Below, piece after piece: positions 52,814 to 61,877 of a stretch of 64,000 bases of DNA. Position 1 is the stretch's first letter. Each line of letters begins with the position of its first letter. A program made the position numbers and the translations under genes. The notes beneath the pieces were generated by a model that was not told the origin of the DNA, searched no databases, and saw only the letters and a list, made by a program, of their open reading frames with translations. The stretch covers positions 1,178,001 to 1,242,000 of the forward strand of contig NZ_CP159253.1 in NCBI RefSeq assembly GCF_040438645.1. The letters run 5' to 3'. This stretch comes from Mesorhizobium sp. WSM2240. Lineage in GTDB: Bacteria > Pseudomonadota > Alphaproteobacteria > Rhizobiales > Rhizobiaceae.

Positions 52814-53989
52814 ATGCATCTGCTGTTTGCCACTTCGATCGTGCCCGACGGCGGGCTTGGCTCGGGTTACGAGATCGCCAACGCCGCGATCATCGCGGCT
52901 TTGCGCCGTGCAGGCGTTCGCGTGACCGTAATCGGCTTCACCTGGCCCGGCCGGCAGGCACTGGATCCCGAAAACACGATCGTTCTTGGTTCCGTCGACG
53001 TTCGCAACGAGCATGCGTCGATCGCGCAGAAGCTCAGATGGCTCGCCAAGGCGGTACTGGCCGGCCTGACATTCTCCTCGGTAAAGCTGCGGCTGGTCAG
53101 CCCGGAACGTCTGCACCGCGCCGTCACAGGGGCCGGGCCCTTTGACGGCTACGTGCTGAACTCCGTGCAGTTTGCCGGCGCCTTCGAAGACCTGTTCGAC
53201 GACCGGCCCTCGATCTTCGTCGCCCACAATGTCGAGCATGTCTCGGCAATGGAAAACGCGACCGCCGCGAAGGGCGCTTTCGAGCGTTTCCTGTTCCGGC
53301 GTGAGGCGCGGCTTCTGAAACGCCTGGAGGCGCGGCTCTGCGGCAAGGCACGATTTGTCTTCACGCTTGCGGAAGAAGACCGGGCGGCGCTGGGCGTGGC
53401 TTCCGATGCCAAATCGGCCGCACTGCCATTGGTGACTCGGCCCGATGCCCCGCCGTCACCGGCCGCACGCCGCAGGGATTGCGACGCAGCCCTTGTGGGC
53501 ACCTGGACATGGCAGCCCAATCGCATTGGTCTCGACTGGTTTCTGGGTGAGGTCGTGCCGCGCTTGCGCCGCGATTTCACGATCCGCATCGCCGGCTCCA
53601 AACCCGCCGGCGTCACCTCGTCCCATCCGGGCGTGACATTTGTCGGTCGCGTTCCCGACGCGCAGGATTTCGTCTGCAGTGCTGCAGTCGTGCCGCTGAT
53701 CAGCAGGGCAGGGACCGGCGTGCAGTTGAAGACCATCGAGGCATTCGAACTCGGTCTGCCGACCGTCGCCACGAGCTCATCGTTGCGCGGCGTCGGGCAT
53801 ATTCCCGCAAACTGCTTCGTTGCCGACGATCCGGCGGCCTTTGCGGCAGCGCTCGAGCGCGCCGCCGCAGGCGAGATCGCCGATGCCGACGGCGCCGCGT
53901 TCTATCGCCGCCAGCGCGCCGAACTCGACGCGCAGGTCAGGCGCGGCCTGGAAGCGCTCGGCCACCAGCGGCACGAGGCGTTGGCATGA
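52814..53989 (+). CDS. Glycosyltransferase (GT4-like)
   Basis: The 391-residue protein starts MHLLFATSIVPDGGLGSGYE and has the GT-B fold features FVAHNVEHVSAME, CDAALVGTWTWQPNRIGLDW and SRAGTGVQLKTIEAFELGLP, which contains the C-terminal sugar-nucleotide Glu region. It is divergent from the GT2 gene. The frame opens at a TTG (52,784), but the ATG at 52,814 gives the family start. It leads the wecG and DUF6492 genes by overlaps. Confidence 0.85.
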   Translation: MHLLFATSIVPDGGLGSGYEIANAAIIAALRRAGVRVTVIGFTWPGRQALDPENTIVLGSVDVRNEHASIAQKLRWLAKAVLAGLTFSSVKLRLVSPERLHRAVTGAGPFDGYVLNSVQFAGAFEDLFDDRPSIFVAHNVEHVSAMENATAAKGAFERFLFRREARLLKRLEARLCGKARFVFTLAEEDRAALGVASDAKSAALPLVTRPDAPPSPAARRRDCDAALVGTWTWQPNRIGLDWFLGEVVPRLRRDFTIRIAGSKPAGVTSSHPGVTFVGRVPDAQDFVCSAAVVPLISRAGTGVQLKTIEAFELGLPTVATSSSLRGVGHIPANCFVADDPAAFAAALERAAAGEIADADGAAFYRRQRAELDAQVRRGLEALGHQRHEALA

Positions 53990-54765
53990 ACATGCACGCC
54001 GCCAACGCCATCGGCATTTCCGCCTGCAAGACCATACTCGGCATCTCCGTTGCAAGCGCCGGGTGGGACGAAGCGATCGGCCTCTTGAAGCGCATGCTGG
54101 CCGAACGAAGGTTCACCAAAGTCAGTTTCCTCAATGCGCACAACGCCAATGTCGCTTCCATAGACGCGGCGTTCGCCGATGCGCTCGAAGATTTCCTCAT
54201 CCTGCCGGACGGCGTCGGTGTCGATATGGCGGCGAAGATCCTTTACGGCTCGCCTTTTCCGGCAAACCTCAACGGCACGGATTTCATTCCGGGCTTCCTC
54301 AGGGCCGCTTCCAAACCGCTGACCGTCGGGCTGCTCGGCGCAACACGCCGCAACGCCGACGCGGCCGCCGGCAAGCTGGCTGCCATCGCTCCTCAGCACA
54401 GTTATATCGTGATCCATGACGGGTATTTTTCACCGCAGGAAGAACCGGGCGTCATCGAAGCCATAAGAGAGTTACGGCCGGATGTGCTGCTGGTCGCCAT
54501 GGGCGTGCCGAGGCAGGAACTCTGGATCGCGCGGAATCTGACGGATAAGCATTGCACGCTGCCGATAGCTGTCGGCGCGCTGCTCGATTTCCTGAGCGGA
54601 GCCGTGCCGCGCGCGCCCGGTTGGATGCGGCGCATGCGCCTGGAATGGCTTTTCCGGCTGATTATAGAGCCCGGGCGCCTCTGGCGACGCTATATTGTCG
54701 GCAATCCGCTCTTCCTTGCGCGCGTCCTGCGCCAGAAGCTCGCCCGTGGCAGGGGCAGCCGGTGA
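53986..54765 (+). CDS. WecG/TagA/CpsF family glycosyltransferase
   Basis: The 259-residue protein has FLNAHNANVASIDAAFADAL, LPDGVGVDMAAKILYG and LVAMGVPRQELWIARNL, the family signature of WecG/TagA/CpsF enzymes that add N-acetylmannosamine-type or related sugars to lipid-linked precursors. Its ATG overlaps the TGA of the upstream glycosyltransferase gene (ATGA), so translation is coupled. Confidence 0.92.
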   Translation: MNMHAANAIGISACKTILGISVASAGWDEAIGLLKRMLAERRFTKVSFLNAHNANVASIDAAFADALEDFLILPDGVGVDMAAKILYGSPFPANLNGTDFIPGFLRAASKPLTVGLLGATRRNADAAAGKLAAIAPQHSYIVIHDGYFSPQEEPGVIEAIRELRPDVLLVAMGVPRQELWIARNLTDKHCTLPIAVGALLDFLSGAVPRAPGWMRRMRLEWLFRLIIEPGRLWRRYIVGNPLFLARVLRQKLARGRGSR

Positions 54766-55676
54766 ACAGCCGCTTCTTGCCGCAAGCGGCCGCGCTCGGT
54801 CTGATCGGCAAAACGGCCGCTTCCGCCATGGTGACGGCCAGCTATGCGCCCGATTTCGAGCGCTGCCGCCTGCTTTGCGAGACGGTGGACCGGCATGTGA
54901 CCGGCTTGTCGCATCATTACCTACTGGTCGAGCGGGACGACGTGGCGCTGTTTCGCCAGCTTGAAACGAGGTCACGGACCGTGGTCGACGAGCGCGACCT
55001 GCTCCCAACGTGGCTCCACGCGGTCAGCGATCCTGCGAGCCTCTTCCGCCGCCGCATCTGGCTGAGTTGGAAAACAATGCCACTGCGCGGCTGGCACGTT
55101 CAGCAGCTTCGGCGCATCGCCATCGCTGCCCATGCGGAGGAGGACGTTCTCGTCTATTGCGATTCCGATGTGGTCTTCCTGAAACCCTTCGACTGCGCGG
55201 CGTTTCGGAGTGACGGCCGGCTGCGGCTGTTCCGGCGCGACAATGCGCTGCCGGGCACAGGCGATCACGCAACCTGGTCTCGAAACGCCGGCGCGGCCCT
55301 GGGCATCGAGCATCCGGCGATTTCGCCGCATGACTATATCTCCACCCTGATAGCCTGGAGCAGGCGGGACGTTCAGGGGATGTGCGCGCAAATCGAGCGG
55401 CTGCACGGCCGCAACTGGGTCGAAGTGGTCGGCTCGTCCCGCAAATTTTCCGAATGCCTGATCTACGGTCGCTTCGTCGACGAGGTGCTCGGCGGTGCCG
55501 GGCATTTCCATGCCGGCGAGGAATTCTGCCGCGTCCACTGGACCGGTTCCGCCATGTCCGACGACGAATTCCGGCGCTTCGTCGCCGGCATGTCGCCACA
55601 ACAGGTGGCGATCGGAATGCAATCTTTCATAGGCACCGATATCGACCGTATCCGTCGCCTGACCCAGGCGGCGTAG
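54762..55676 (+). CDS. DUF6492 family protein
   Basis: The 304-residue protein has ALGLIGKTAASAMVTASYAP, EEDVLVYCDSDVVFLKPFD (a glycosyltransferase-like DSD metal motif) and HDYISTLIAWSRRDVQGM. These fit DUF6492, which is glycosyltransferase-like and lies in surface-polysaccharide loci. The GTG start at 54,762 overlaps the wecG TGA. The sugar substrate is unknown. Confidence 0.75.
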   Translation: MNSRFLPQAAALGLIGKTAASAMVTASYAPDFERCRLLCETVDRHVTGLSHHYLLVERDDVALFRQLETRSRTVVDERDLLPTWLHAVSDPASLFRRRIWLSWKTMPLRGWHVQQLRRIAIAAHAEEDVLVYCDSDVVFLKPFDCAAFRSDGRLRLFRRDNALPGTGDHATWSRNAGAALGIEHPAISPHDYISTLIAWSRRDVQGMCAQIERLHGRNWVEVVGSSRKFSECLIYGRFVDEVLGGAGHFHAGEEFCRVHWTGSAMSDDEFRRFVAGMSPQQVAIGMQSFIGTDIDRIRRLTQAA

Positions 55677-55679
55677 CCA

Positions 55680-56975
55680 TCAGACCGGCTTGGCCGGCAT
55701 GCGCAGCGCCGAATAAGTCAACAGCGCCGACACCAGATAGAGTGCGGCGAACATCGCGTTCAGCGACCATATGAAGACCGCGGTGTCGAGGCTGTTCGTC
55801 ATGATGAAGATCAGCAGGACGGCCTTCGCACCCGCCAGCAAGGCAAGATTGAGCGCCCGCACGAGCGTCTGCCCGCGCGCGAACAGCAGTTCGGCCTGAT
55901 ACTCGACTAGGTTGCGCAGCCCCGGTACGAAAACCGCGAGTCCGACCAGCGGCGCGGCCTCCGCTACGGTTCTGCCTAATGCCGCCGGGAAAAAGTGAAG
56001 GACTATAGCAAGGCTCAGCAACGCGCCCGTCGAAACAGCAAAGATGCCGGCTTCGATGCCGCCGCGCATGCGCCAGCTTTTCAGCATGTCGGGGGTGCGC
56101 ATCATCCGCTGCACCAGCATCATCGAAAACGTGCGGATCGGGATAGCGGTAAGATCGACCAACCGCATGACGATCGCATAGAGGCCTGCAAGCTGCGGTC
56201 CACCGATGGCCAGCACGAGCAGTTTGTCGAACTCCATCTGCAGGTAGAACAGGATCTCAGCCCCTGCGACATAGAGCGAATCGGCAAGCCGCCGCCAGTA
56301 GAGACGCGGCTGGAAACGTAGTCGCTGGCGCGGATAGAACAACGCGACCGCCGCAATGAGCGCGATGGCGTTGACGGCGATATAGATGCCTGACCAGGCG
56401 GCCAGGCTGTCGATCGGCCAAAACGCGAACACGACGGCGCCAGCCGCCCGCATCACAGTGCCGAAAATGGTCAGCGAAGCCGCTCGCCCGAACCGGTTCA
56501 AGCCGTTGTTGACGATGATGACGACTTCGAAGGGCCGCCACAGCAGCACCTCCGCGAATATCACGGCCGCAAACAGGGAAAGCGCCATCTGGCCGGAAAA
56601 GAACAGCAAATAGGTCAGCCAGGACGCGGCTGCTACGACCGGCAGCGATAGCGCCGCTATTGCGCCGAAGCCCGCGGTATACGTACCGATCAGGTTCGGG
56701 CGGATTGTCGCCGTTCGGTAGAGCGCCGAGATGAAGCCGAACGCCAGGATCCGCGACAGCATGACGCCTGCGGCCGATGCGGTTGCGAAAAGCCCGAAAT
56801 CGGCCAGTGACAGCGTGTTCGCCAGCGCGACGAAGTAGAGCAGCGAAAACACCAGTCGGCCGCCGGCGCCGCTGATCGCCGCGAAATAATCGCGCAGGAG
56901 ACCACGCCGCTCCGAAAGGAACGCGCCAATTCTGGCGAAAGGCCGCCTTTGCCGGATATCGCTTGCCTCGGTCAT
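55680..56975 (-). CDS. Polysaccharide flippase (Wzx-like)
   Basis: The 431-residue membrane protein has about twelve helices, including LVFSLLYFVALANTLSLADF, GFGAIAALSLPVVAAASWLT and IYIAVNAIALIAAVALFYP, with a short cytoplasmic N-terminus. This is the MOP/Wzx fold that flips undecaprenyl-linked repeat units to the periplasm. It converges with the DUF6492 gene, 3 bases apart, and belongs to the same exopolysaccharide cluster. Confidence 0.85.
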   Translation of the reverse strand: MTEASDIRQRRPFARIGAFLSERRGLLRDYFAAISGAGGRLVFSLLYFVALANTLSLADFGLFATASAAGVMLSRILAFGFISALYRTATIRPNLIGTYTAGFGAIAALSLPVVAAASWLTYLLFFSGQMALSLFAAVIFAEVLLWRPFEVVIIVNNGLNRFGRAASLTIFGTVMRAAGAVVFAFWPIDSLAAWSGIYIAVNAIALIAAVALFYPRQRLRFQPRLYWRRLADSLYVAGAEILFYLQMEFDKLLVLAIGGPQLAGLYAIVMRLVDLTAIPIRTFSMMLVQRMMRTPDMLKSWRMRGGIEAGIFAVSTGALLSLAIVLHFFPAALGRTVAEAAPLVGLAVFVPGLRNLVEYQAELLFARGQTLVRALNLALLAGAKAVLLIFIMTNSLDTAVFIWSLNAMFAALYLVSALLTYSALRMPAKPV

Positions 56976-57158
56976 GTCTGGGCAATGCTAATGCGGAAAG
57001 TTTAATGGCCGGTTCCGGGAGAGGCCGACATAGGTTCAAGGACCAAATGATGCACGTCTTCAAACCAGGAAATTAACCTTTTGTTTTCCATGGCTGTTTA
57101 GCGTGGCTTAACGTTTGCATTCACCAATCCGGCATGCGTCGAGAAACGGCCGCAATCC

Positions 57159-59762
57159 ATGTTTGACACCGACCAACGCGACGATCCACGGCGTGAGCGC
57201 TCGTTGCTTTCGTTTGGCGATCCGCGCCCGGGCGAGGAGGTGTCGCGGCGGTCCGGGTCGCTTCTTGCTGCAGCGGAGCCGCCGCGCTCTGACAATGCTG
57301 CCGCTCGCCATCAAGTCGCCCGGCAGAAGCGGGAAATGTGGAGCGATCCGCCTCAGCAGCGCCTCGAAAACGCCCCCGCAATCGATCAAAAACCTGCCCC
57401 CTTGGCCGAGCCCGCGTCAGCCAAGACGGGCCGGATCGGCCGCCTCCTGCCGGACTGGATTAGGCGGCCCCTGCAGGCCGAAAGCGATGAGCCTCGTCCA
57501 GCTTGGGATGCCCCCGTCGGCCGCCGCGAGCATAGCCGCGTCGATATCTCTAAGGTCGAAATCGCCGAGCCGGCTGCCGATCGCGACGTACCGGACGAAC
57601 ATTGGAAGCCGCTCATCGACCCCGGCAAGGTGGTCGCCGGCATAGCCAAATCGAAATGGATCATTGTCGGCACGACACTCCTCGGTGCGATTCTGGGCGT
57701 CATGATCGCCCTTTCCACCCCGAAGAAATACGAGGCCACAGCCGAGCTGCTGGTCGATCCGCGCGACCTCAATCTGGTCGAACGCGATATCACCCAGAGC
57801 GGGCTCTCCAATGAGGCAACTCTGGCGATCATCGAGAACCAGGTCCGGATTCTGACCTCCGGCACGGTTCTGATCAAGGTCGTGGATCGCCTTAACCTCG
57901 CCAGCGATCCCGAATTCAACGGCGAGGGCAGCGATGGCGGGATCGGCGCGTTTATCTCGAATCTCCGCTCGCTTCTGTCGCGCAGCGATGGCGATGGCGC
58001 CGGTGACAGACGGCACACCCTTGCCGTCCAGAATCTTTCCGAGGCCCTGACGGTCGAACGTGGCGGCAAGACATTTGTCATCATGATCAGCGCGGTCACC
58101 AGGGATGGCGAGAAGTCGGCGCTGATCGCCAACACGATGACCGATGTTTTTTTGCAGACCTACGGCCAGATCCAGTCCAATACGGCCGGGCGGGCCGAGG
58201 AGGAACTGACTTCGCGACTCGACCAGCTCCGCGCAGGCGTCGAGGCGGCCGAGCGCAAGGTCGAGACCTTCAAGGCGGAAAACGACATCATCGACGCCCA
58301 AGGTCGCCTGATCACGGATGACGAGATCGTCAAGTTGAACGAGCAGCTTTCGGTGGCGCGTGCGCGAACGCTTGAACTGAACGCAAGGGCAGCGTCGACG
58401 CGCTCGGTCAATGTCGATGCGGTGCTCGGCGGAACTCTGCCGGAAGAACTCACTTCGCCGACGATCCAGGAGCTGCGCGCCCAATATTCGGCGCTGAAAA
58501 GCGACGCCGACCGGATGGCGGTGCGGCTCGGCCCACGTCACCCCGAACGCATGGCGGTCGAGGCGCAGCTTGCGGGCGCACGCGACATGATCAACAGCGA
58601 GTTGCGCCGCATCGTCTCGTCGACGCAGACGGAGTTGAAGCGGGCGGTCCAACTCGAACAGGAACTTGCCTCGCGGCTCGCGCAGCTTAAGGTGCGCCAG
58701 GGCGACCTCAGCAATGAACTGGTCACGCTGCGCGAACTCGAACGCGAAGCGTCCGCCAAGCGCGCCGTCTACGAGGCATTCCTTTTGCGTGCACGGGAAA
58801 CCGGCGAGCAGAAGGACATCAACACCGCCAATATGAGCGTGATCTCCAAGGCCTGGCCGCCGCTCAACGCCAATCCGCCTTCGCGTTCGACAATGGCGCT
58901 GACCGGGCTGATGCTCGGCTTCTTCGCCGGCGTCGGCTTCGGCGGGATGCGCGGAGCCTATGAGAGCCTGAGCGAAACCGCCAGTTCGCGCTCGGCGCGA
59001 CAGAAGCCGCGAAGGCGCGATCCATCCAGCCCGATTACTCCTGCAAAAGGCCCGGAAGGGACTGGCTCATCCCTGCCGGCGGATCAGGAAACCGGGTATC
59101 GCGCCGTCCGGCCGGAAACGAGCAGCCAGCAAGCCGCTCCGGCCGACGTCGCGCCCGAGGCGCAGCCGGAGCCGCAGAGCGCGCCGCGCCGCCATGAGAC
59201 GTCCGAAAGATCGAGGGGAAGTTCGATGCAAGATCCAGTCTATGCCTATCCACCCTTTGGCGCGCCACATCCTGCGTCCGCCCCTGCGGTCTATCCGATG
59301 CAGCCGCAGGCCTACCCGCAGCCTTATCCGCCGGCACAGCCGCAGCCCGTTTACGGGCAGCCGCAGATGCAGCAGCCGTACTATGCAGATCCCAACGCAC
59401 CTGCGACGCACTATGCGCCGCAGGTGGCTTACCCGCCTGCCCCGCTCCAGCAGCCGCAGCATTGGCAGCAGCCGCAGATGCCGCCGCAATCTTATTATCC
59501 CTATGCGCAGCAGGGGCAGCAGCCAGCGGGCTTCTATCCGGCGCACATGCCGCCGCAGACGCTTTATCCTCAGCATGCAGCAGTGCAACCTTACGCATCG
59601 CACGCTGCGGCGCCGGCTGCGCCTTTCCGGCAGCCGGAAGCTCCTCCTCCGCCTGTGGAGACGCAGCAGGCCCCGATCGACGAAATCCGGTCCAGCCTGC
59701 GCGAATTTCGCGAGGCCGTGCGCGACTTCACCGAAGCCCGGCAGCGCCGCCGCTATTTCTGA
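57159..59762 (+). CDS. Wzz/GumC-type polysaccharide co-polymerase with Pro/Gln/Tyr-rich tail
   Basis: The 867-residue protein has a 165-residue basic, disordered N-terminus, then membrane helix KWIIVGTTLLGAILGVMIAL (about 166-187). A periplasmic Wzz domain follows, with KYEATAELLVDPRDLNLVE, coiled helices and LGPRHPERMAVEAQLAG. The second helix is ALTGLMLGFFAGVGFGG (about 580-597). The C-terminus is unusual. Instead of a tyrosine kinase it has about 180 residues rich in Pro, Gln and Tyr (PQAYPQPYPPAQPQP and similar) and a final charged helix. Wzz proteins set chain length of exported polysaccharide at the inner membrane. The Tyr-rich tail could be phosphorylated or bind partners. Confidence 0.88.
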   Translation: MFDTDQRDDPRRERSLLSFGDPRPGEEVSRRSGSLLAAAEPPRSDNAAARHQVARQKREMWSDPPQQRLENAPAIDQKPAPLAEPASAKTGRIGRLLPDWIRRPLQAESDEPRPAWDAPVGRREHSRVDISKVEIAEPAADRDVPDEHWKPLIDPGKVVAGIAKSKWIIVGTTLLGAILGVMIALSTPKKYEATAELLVDPRDLNLVERDITQSGLSNEATLAIIENQVRILTSGTVLIKVVDRLNLASDPEFNGEGSDGGIGAFISNLRSLLSRSDGDGAGDRRHTLAVQNLSEALTVERGGKTFVIMISAVTRDGEKSALIANTMTDVFLQTYGQIQSNTAGRAEEELTSRLDQLRAGVEAAERKVETFKAENDIIDAQGRLITDDEIVKLNEQLSVARARTLELNARAASTRSVNVDAVLGGTLPEELTSPTIQELRAQYSALKSDADRMAVRLGPRHPERMAVEAQLAGARDMINSELRRIVSSTQTELKRAVQLEQELASRLAQLKVRQGDLSNELVTLRELEREASAKRAVYEAFLLRARETGEQKDINTANMSVISKAWPPLNANPPSRSTMALTGLMLGFFAGVGFGGMRGAYESLSETASSRSARQKPRRRDPSSPITPAKGPEGTGSSLPADQETGYRAVRPETSSQQAAPADVAPEAQPEPQSAPRRHETSERSRGSSMQDPVYAYPPFGAPHPASAPAVYPMQPQAYPQPYPPAQPQPVYGQPQMQQPYYADPNAPATHYAPQVAYPPAPLQQPQHWQQPQMPPQSYYPYAQQGQQPAGFYPAHMPPQTLYPQHAAVQPYASHAAAPAAPFRQPEAPPPPVETQQAPIDEIRSSLREFREAVRDFTEARQRRRYF

Positions 59763-59879
59763 GCGACGAATTCCGCAGCGGTTTCGAGTTTACGCCACGC
59801 GACGCCGCTTTGGCGGATTGCGCCGGCAATTTTTCGCCACTATGCCGCAGACTGCCAAGCTCCAGTCAAAGGATCGATC

Positions 59880-60779
59880 ATGGCCGAAATCATTGACGGA
59901 AGAACCGTAGCCGATGAGGTCGTGCAGACTGTAAAGCGGCTCACAGGTGAACTGGTGAATGCCAAGGCGATCACGCCTGGCCTGGCGGTCGTCATCGTCG
60001 GCGAGGATCCGGCAAGCCAGGTCTACGTCTCCTCCAAGAGCCGCAAGGCCAAGGAATGCGGATTCCATTCGGTTCAGCACACGCTGCCTGCCGAAACGTC
60101 GGAGGAACAACTGGTCGCGATCGTACGCGATCTGAATGCGGACCCGGCGATCCATGGCATATTGGTGCAGCTGCCGCTGCCGGCCCACATCGATGCCGGC
60201 CGCATCATCCAGACCATCGCGCCCGAAAAGGACGTCGACGGCTTCCATTACATCAATGTCGGCAAGCTCGGCACTGGTGAACTCGACACCGCCTTCGTGC
60301 CCTGCACGCCGGCAGGCTCCATGCTTCTGATCGAGCGTGTGCGCGGCAAGGATCTGTCCGGCTTGAATGCTGTTGTTGTCGGCCGCTCGAACATCGTCGG
60401 CAAGCCGATGGCCAACCTCCTGCTGGCCGCAAACTGCACAGTGACCATTGCCCACAGCCGTACGAAGGATTTGCCGGCGCTTGCCCGCACCGCCGACATC
60501 CTGGTTGCCGCCGTCGGTCGGCCAGAGATGGTCAAGGGCGATTGGGTAAAACCCGGCGCCACAGTCATTGACGTAGGCATCAACCGAATCGCGGCGCCGG
60601 AAAAGGGTGAGGGCAAGTCGCGGCTGGTCGGAGATGTGGCATTCGCCGAGGCCGAAAAGGCCGCCGGCGCGATCACGCCGGTGCCGGGCGGCGTCGGCCC
60701 GATGACAATTGCCTTGCTGATGGCCAACACGTTGGTTTCCGCATATCGTGCCGCGGGTCTCAAGCGCCCGACATTCTAA
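59880..60779 (+). CDS. folD: Bifunctional methylenetetrahydrofolate dehydrogenase/cyclohydrolase
   Basis: The 299-residue enzyme shows [16 protein letters not shown] (with the catalytic Lys), [16 protein letters not shown] and [16 protein letters not shown]. It ends [20 protein letters not shown]. It interconverts methylene-, methenyl- and formyl-tetrahydrofolate in the cytosol. The length and motifs are normal. It is the first of two plus-strand genes with the GlxA-type regulator. Confidence 0.97.
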   Translation: MAEIIDGRTVADEVVQTVKRLTGELVNAKAITPGLAVVIVGEDPASQVYVSSKSRKAKECGFHSVQHTLPAETSEEQLVAIVRDLNADPAIHGILVQLPLPAHIDAGRIIQTIAPEKDVDGFHYINVGKLGTGELDTAFVPCTPAGSMLLIERVRGKDLSGLNAVVVGRSNIVGKPMANLLLAANCTVTIAHSRTKDLPALARTADILVAAVGRPEMVKGDWVKPGATVIDVGINRIAAPEKGEGKSRLVGDVAFAEAEKAAGAITPVPGGVGPMTIALLMANTLVSAYRAAGLKRPTF

Positions 60780-60830
60780 ACCCAGGTCCGAGCTTTGCCC
60801 CCGCTTCCTGTTGCTGTAGAACGGCCGGCC

Positions 60831-61793
60831 ATGCCCGACCAAATCCAGGGGGGCCGGCAGTTTGCGTTTCTGCTGGTCGACAAATTCTCGATGTTTTCGC
60901 TGGCCGCCGCGATCGACACGTTCCGATCGGCGAACCGGCTGCTGGGCTATGACTACTACGGCTGGACCACTGTGTCGGCGGACGGCGACGCGGTCATGGC
61001 GTCGAACGGCCTGCCGCTGAAGATCGACTACAGCGTCGCCGATCTTCCGCCTGTCGACATTCTGTTCGTTTCCGTCGGCCTGACCACCGAATTTCCGGGC
61101 AAGAGCAAGGTGCTTGGCGCGCTCCGCAGCTGGGGCAGGCGCGGCGGCGCGCTCGGCGCGCTTTCAGTGGGTTCCTTCCTTCTTGCTGAGGCCGGCCAGT
61201 TGGAAGGCCATCGCTGCACCATCCATTGGGAAAACCGGGCCGGCTTCATGGAAAAATTCCCGGATATCGAATGCACCGGCAACGTGTTCGAAATCGACCG
61301 CAAGCGCTATACCTGCGCCGGCGGCACGACCTCCATCGACCTGATGCTGGAGATCGTGCGCACTGACTTCGGCTCCGGCATCGCCAACGGTGTCGCCAAC
61401 CAGTTCCAGCACGAGCGCATCCGCTCCGCTGGCGACCGCCAGCGCGTCGGTCCGGAGCGCGACCTGACCGGCAAATCGGAGAAGCTGCGTAAGATCGTCG
61501 AACTGATGGCCGACAATCTCGACGAGCCGTTCTCGGCGGTGCAACTGGCGAAGTCCGCTGGGTTGTCGGTGCGTCAGGTCGAACGCCTGTTCCTGCGCCA
61601 TCTCAACGTCACGCCCGGCCGCTATTACATGCGGCTCAGGCTCGAGCGGGCGCGCGAATTGCTGCGCCAGACCAACATGCCGATCCTTGATGTGGCGATC
61701 GCCACCGGCTTCACTTCGCATTCCTATTTCGCGCAGAGCTATCGGCTGCAGTTCGGCCGCCCGCCCTCGGAAGAACGCCGCACCACCTATTGA
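60831..61793 (+). CDS. GlxA-family AraC-type transcriptional regulator
   Basis: The 320-residue protein combines an N-terminal DJ-1/PfpI-like domain (FAFLLVDKFSMFSLAAAIDT, VDILFVSVGLTTEF and GALSVGSFLLAEAGQL) with a C-terminal AraC HTH pair (SAVQLAKSAGLSVRQVERLF and LDVAIATGFTSHSYFAQSYR). The putative Cys of the DJ-1 nucleophile elbow is Ser here, as in regulator forms. Members (GbdR, CdhR, ArgR) control quaternary-amine or amino acid catabolism. The ATG at 60,831 begins the family sequence; a TTG at 60,795 is possible. Confidence 0.85.
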   Translation: MPDQIQGGRQFAFLLVDKFSMFSLAAAIDTFRSANRLLGYDYYGWTTVSADGDAVMASNGLPLKIDYSVADLPPVDILFVSVGLTTEFPGKSKVLGALRSWGRRGGALGALSVGSFLLAEAGQLEGHRCTIHWENRAGFMEKFPDIECTGNVFEIDRKRYTCAGGTTSIDLMLEIVRTDFGSGIANGVANQFQHERIRSAGDRQRVGPERDLTGKSEKLRKIVELMADNLDEPFSAVQLAKSAGLSVRQVERLFLRHLNVTPGRYYMRLRLERARELLRQTNMPILDVAIATGFTSHSYFAQSYRLQFGRPPSEERRTTY

Positions 61794-61877
61794 GCTTGGA
61801 TGCCCCTACGGGTTGTCAGCCCCTGGCGGCTTCGTTAGCTTGCGGCCGCGAGAGAACGGCGGATCGAGGGGGACATC

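Noticed and set aside
57417..58652. 411-codon open frame antisense to the Wzz gene
   Set aside because: Arg/Asp/His-rich translation typical of antisense frames in high-GC DNA; the plus strand has clear Wzz motifs.
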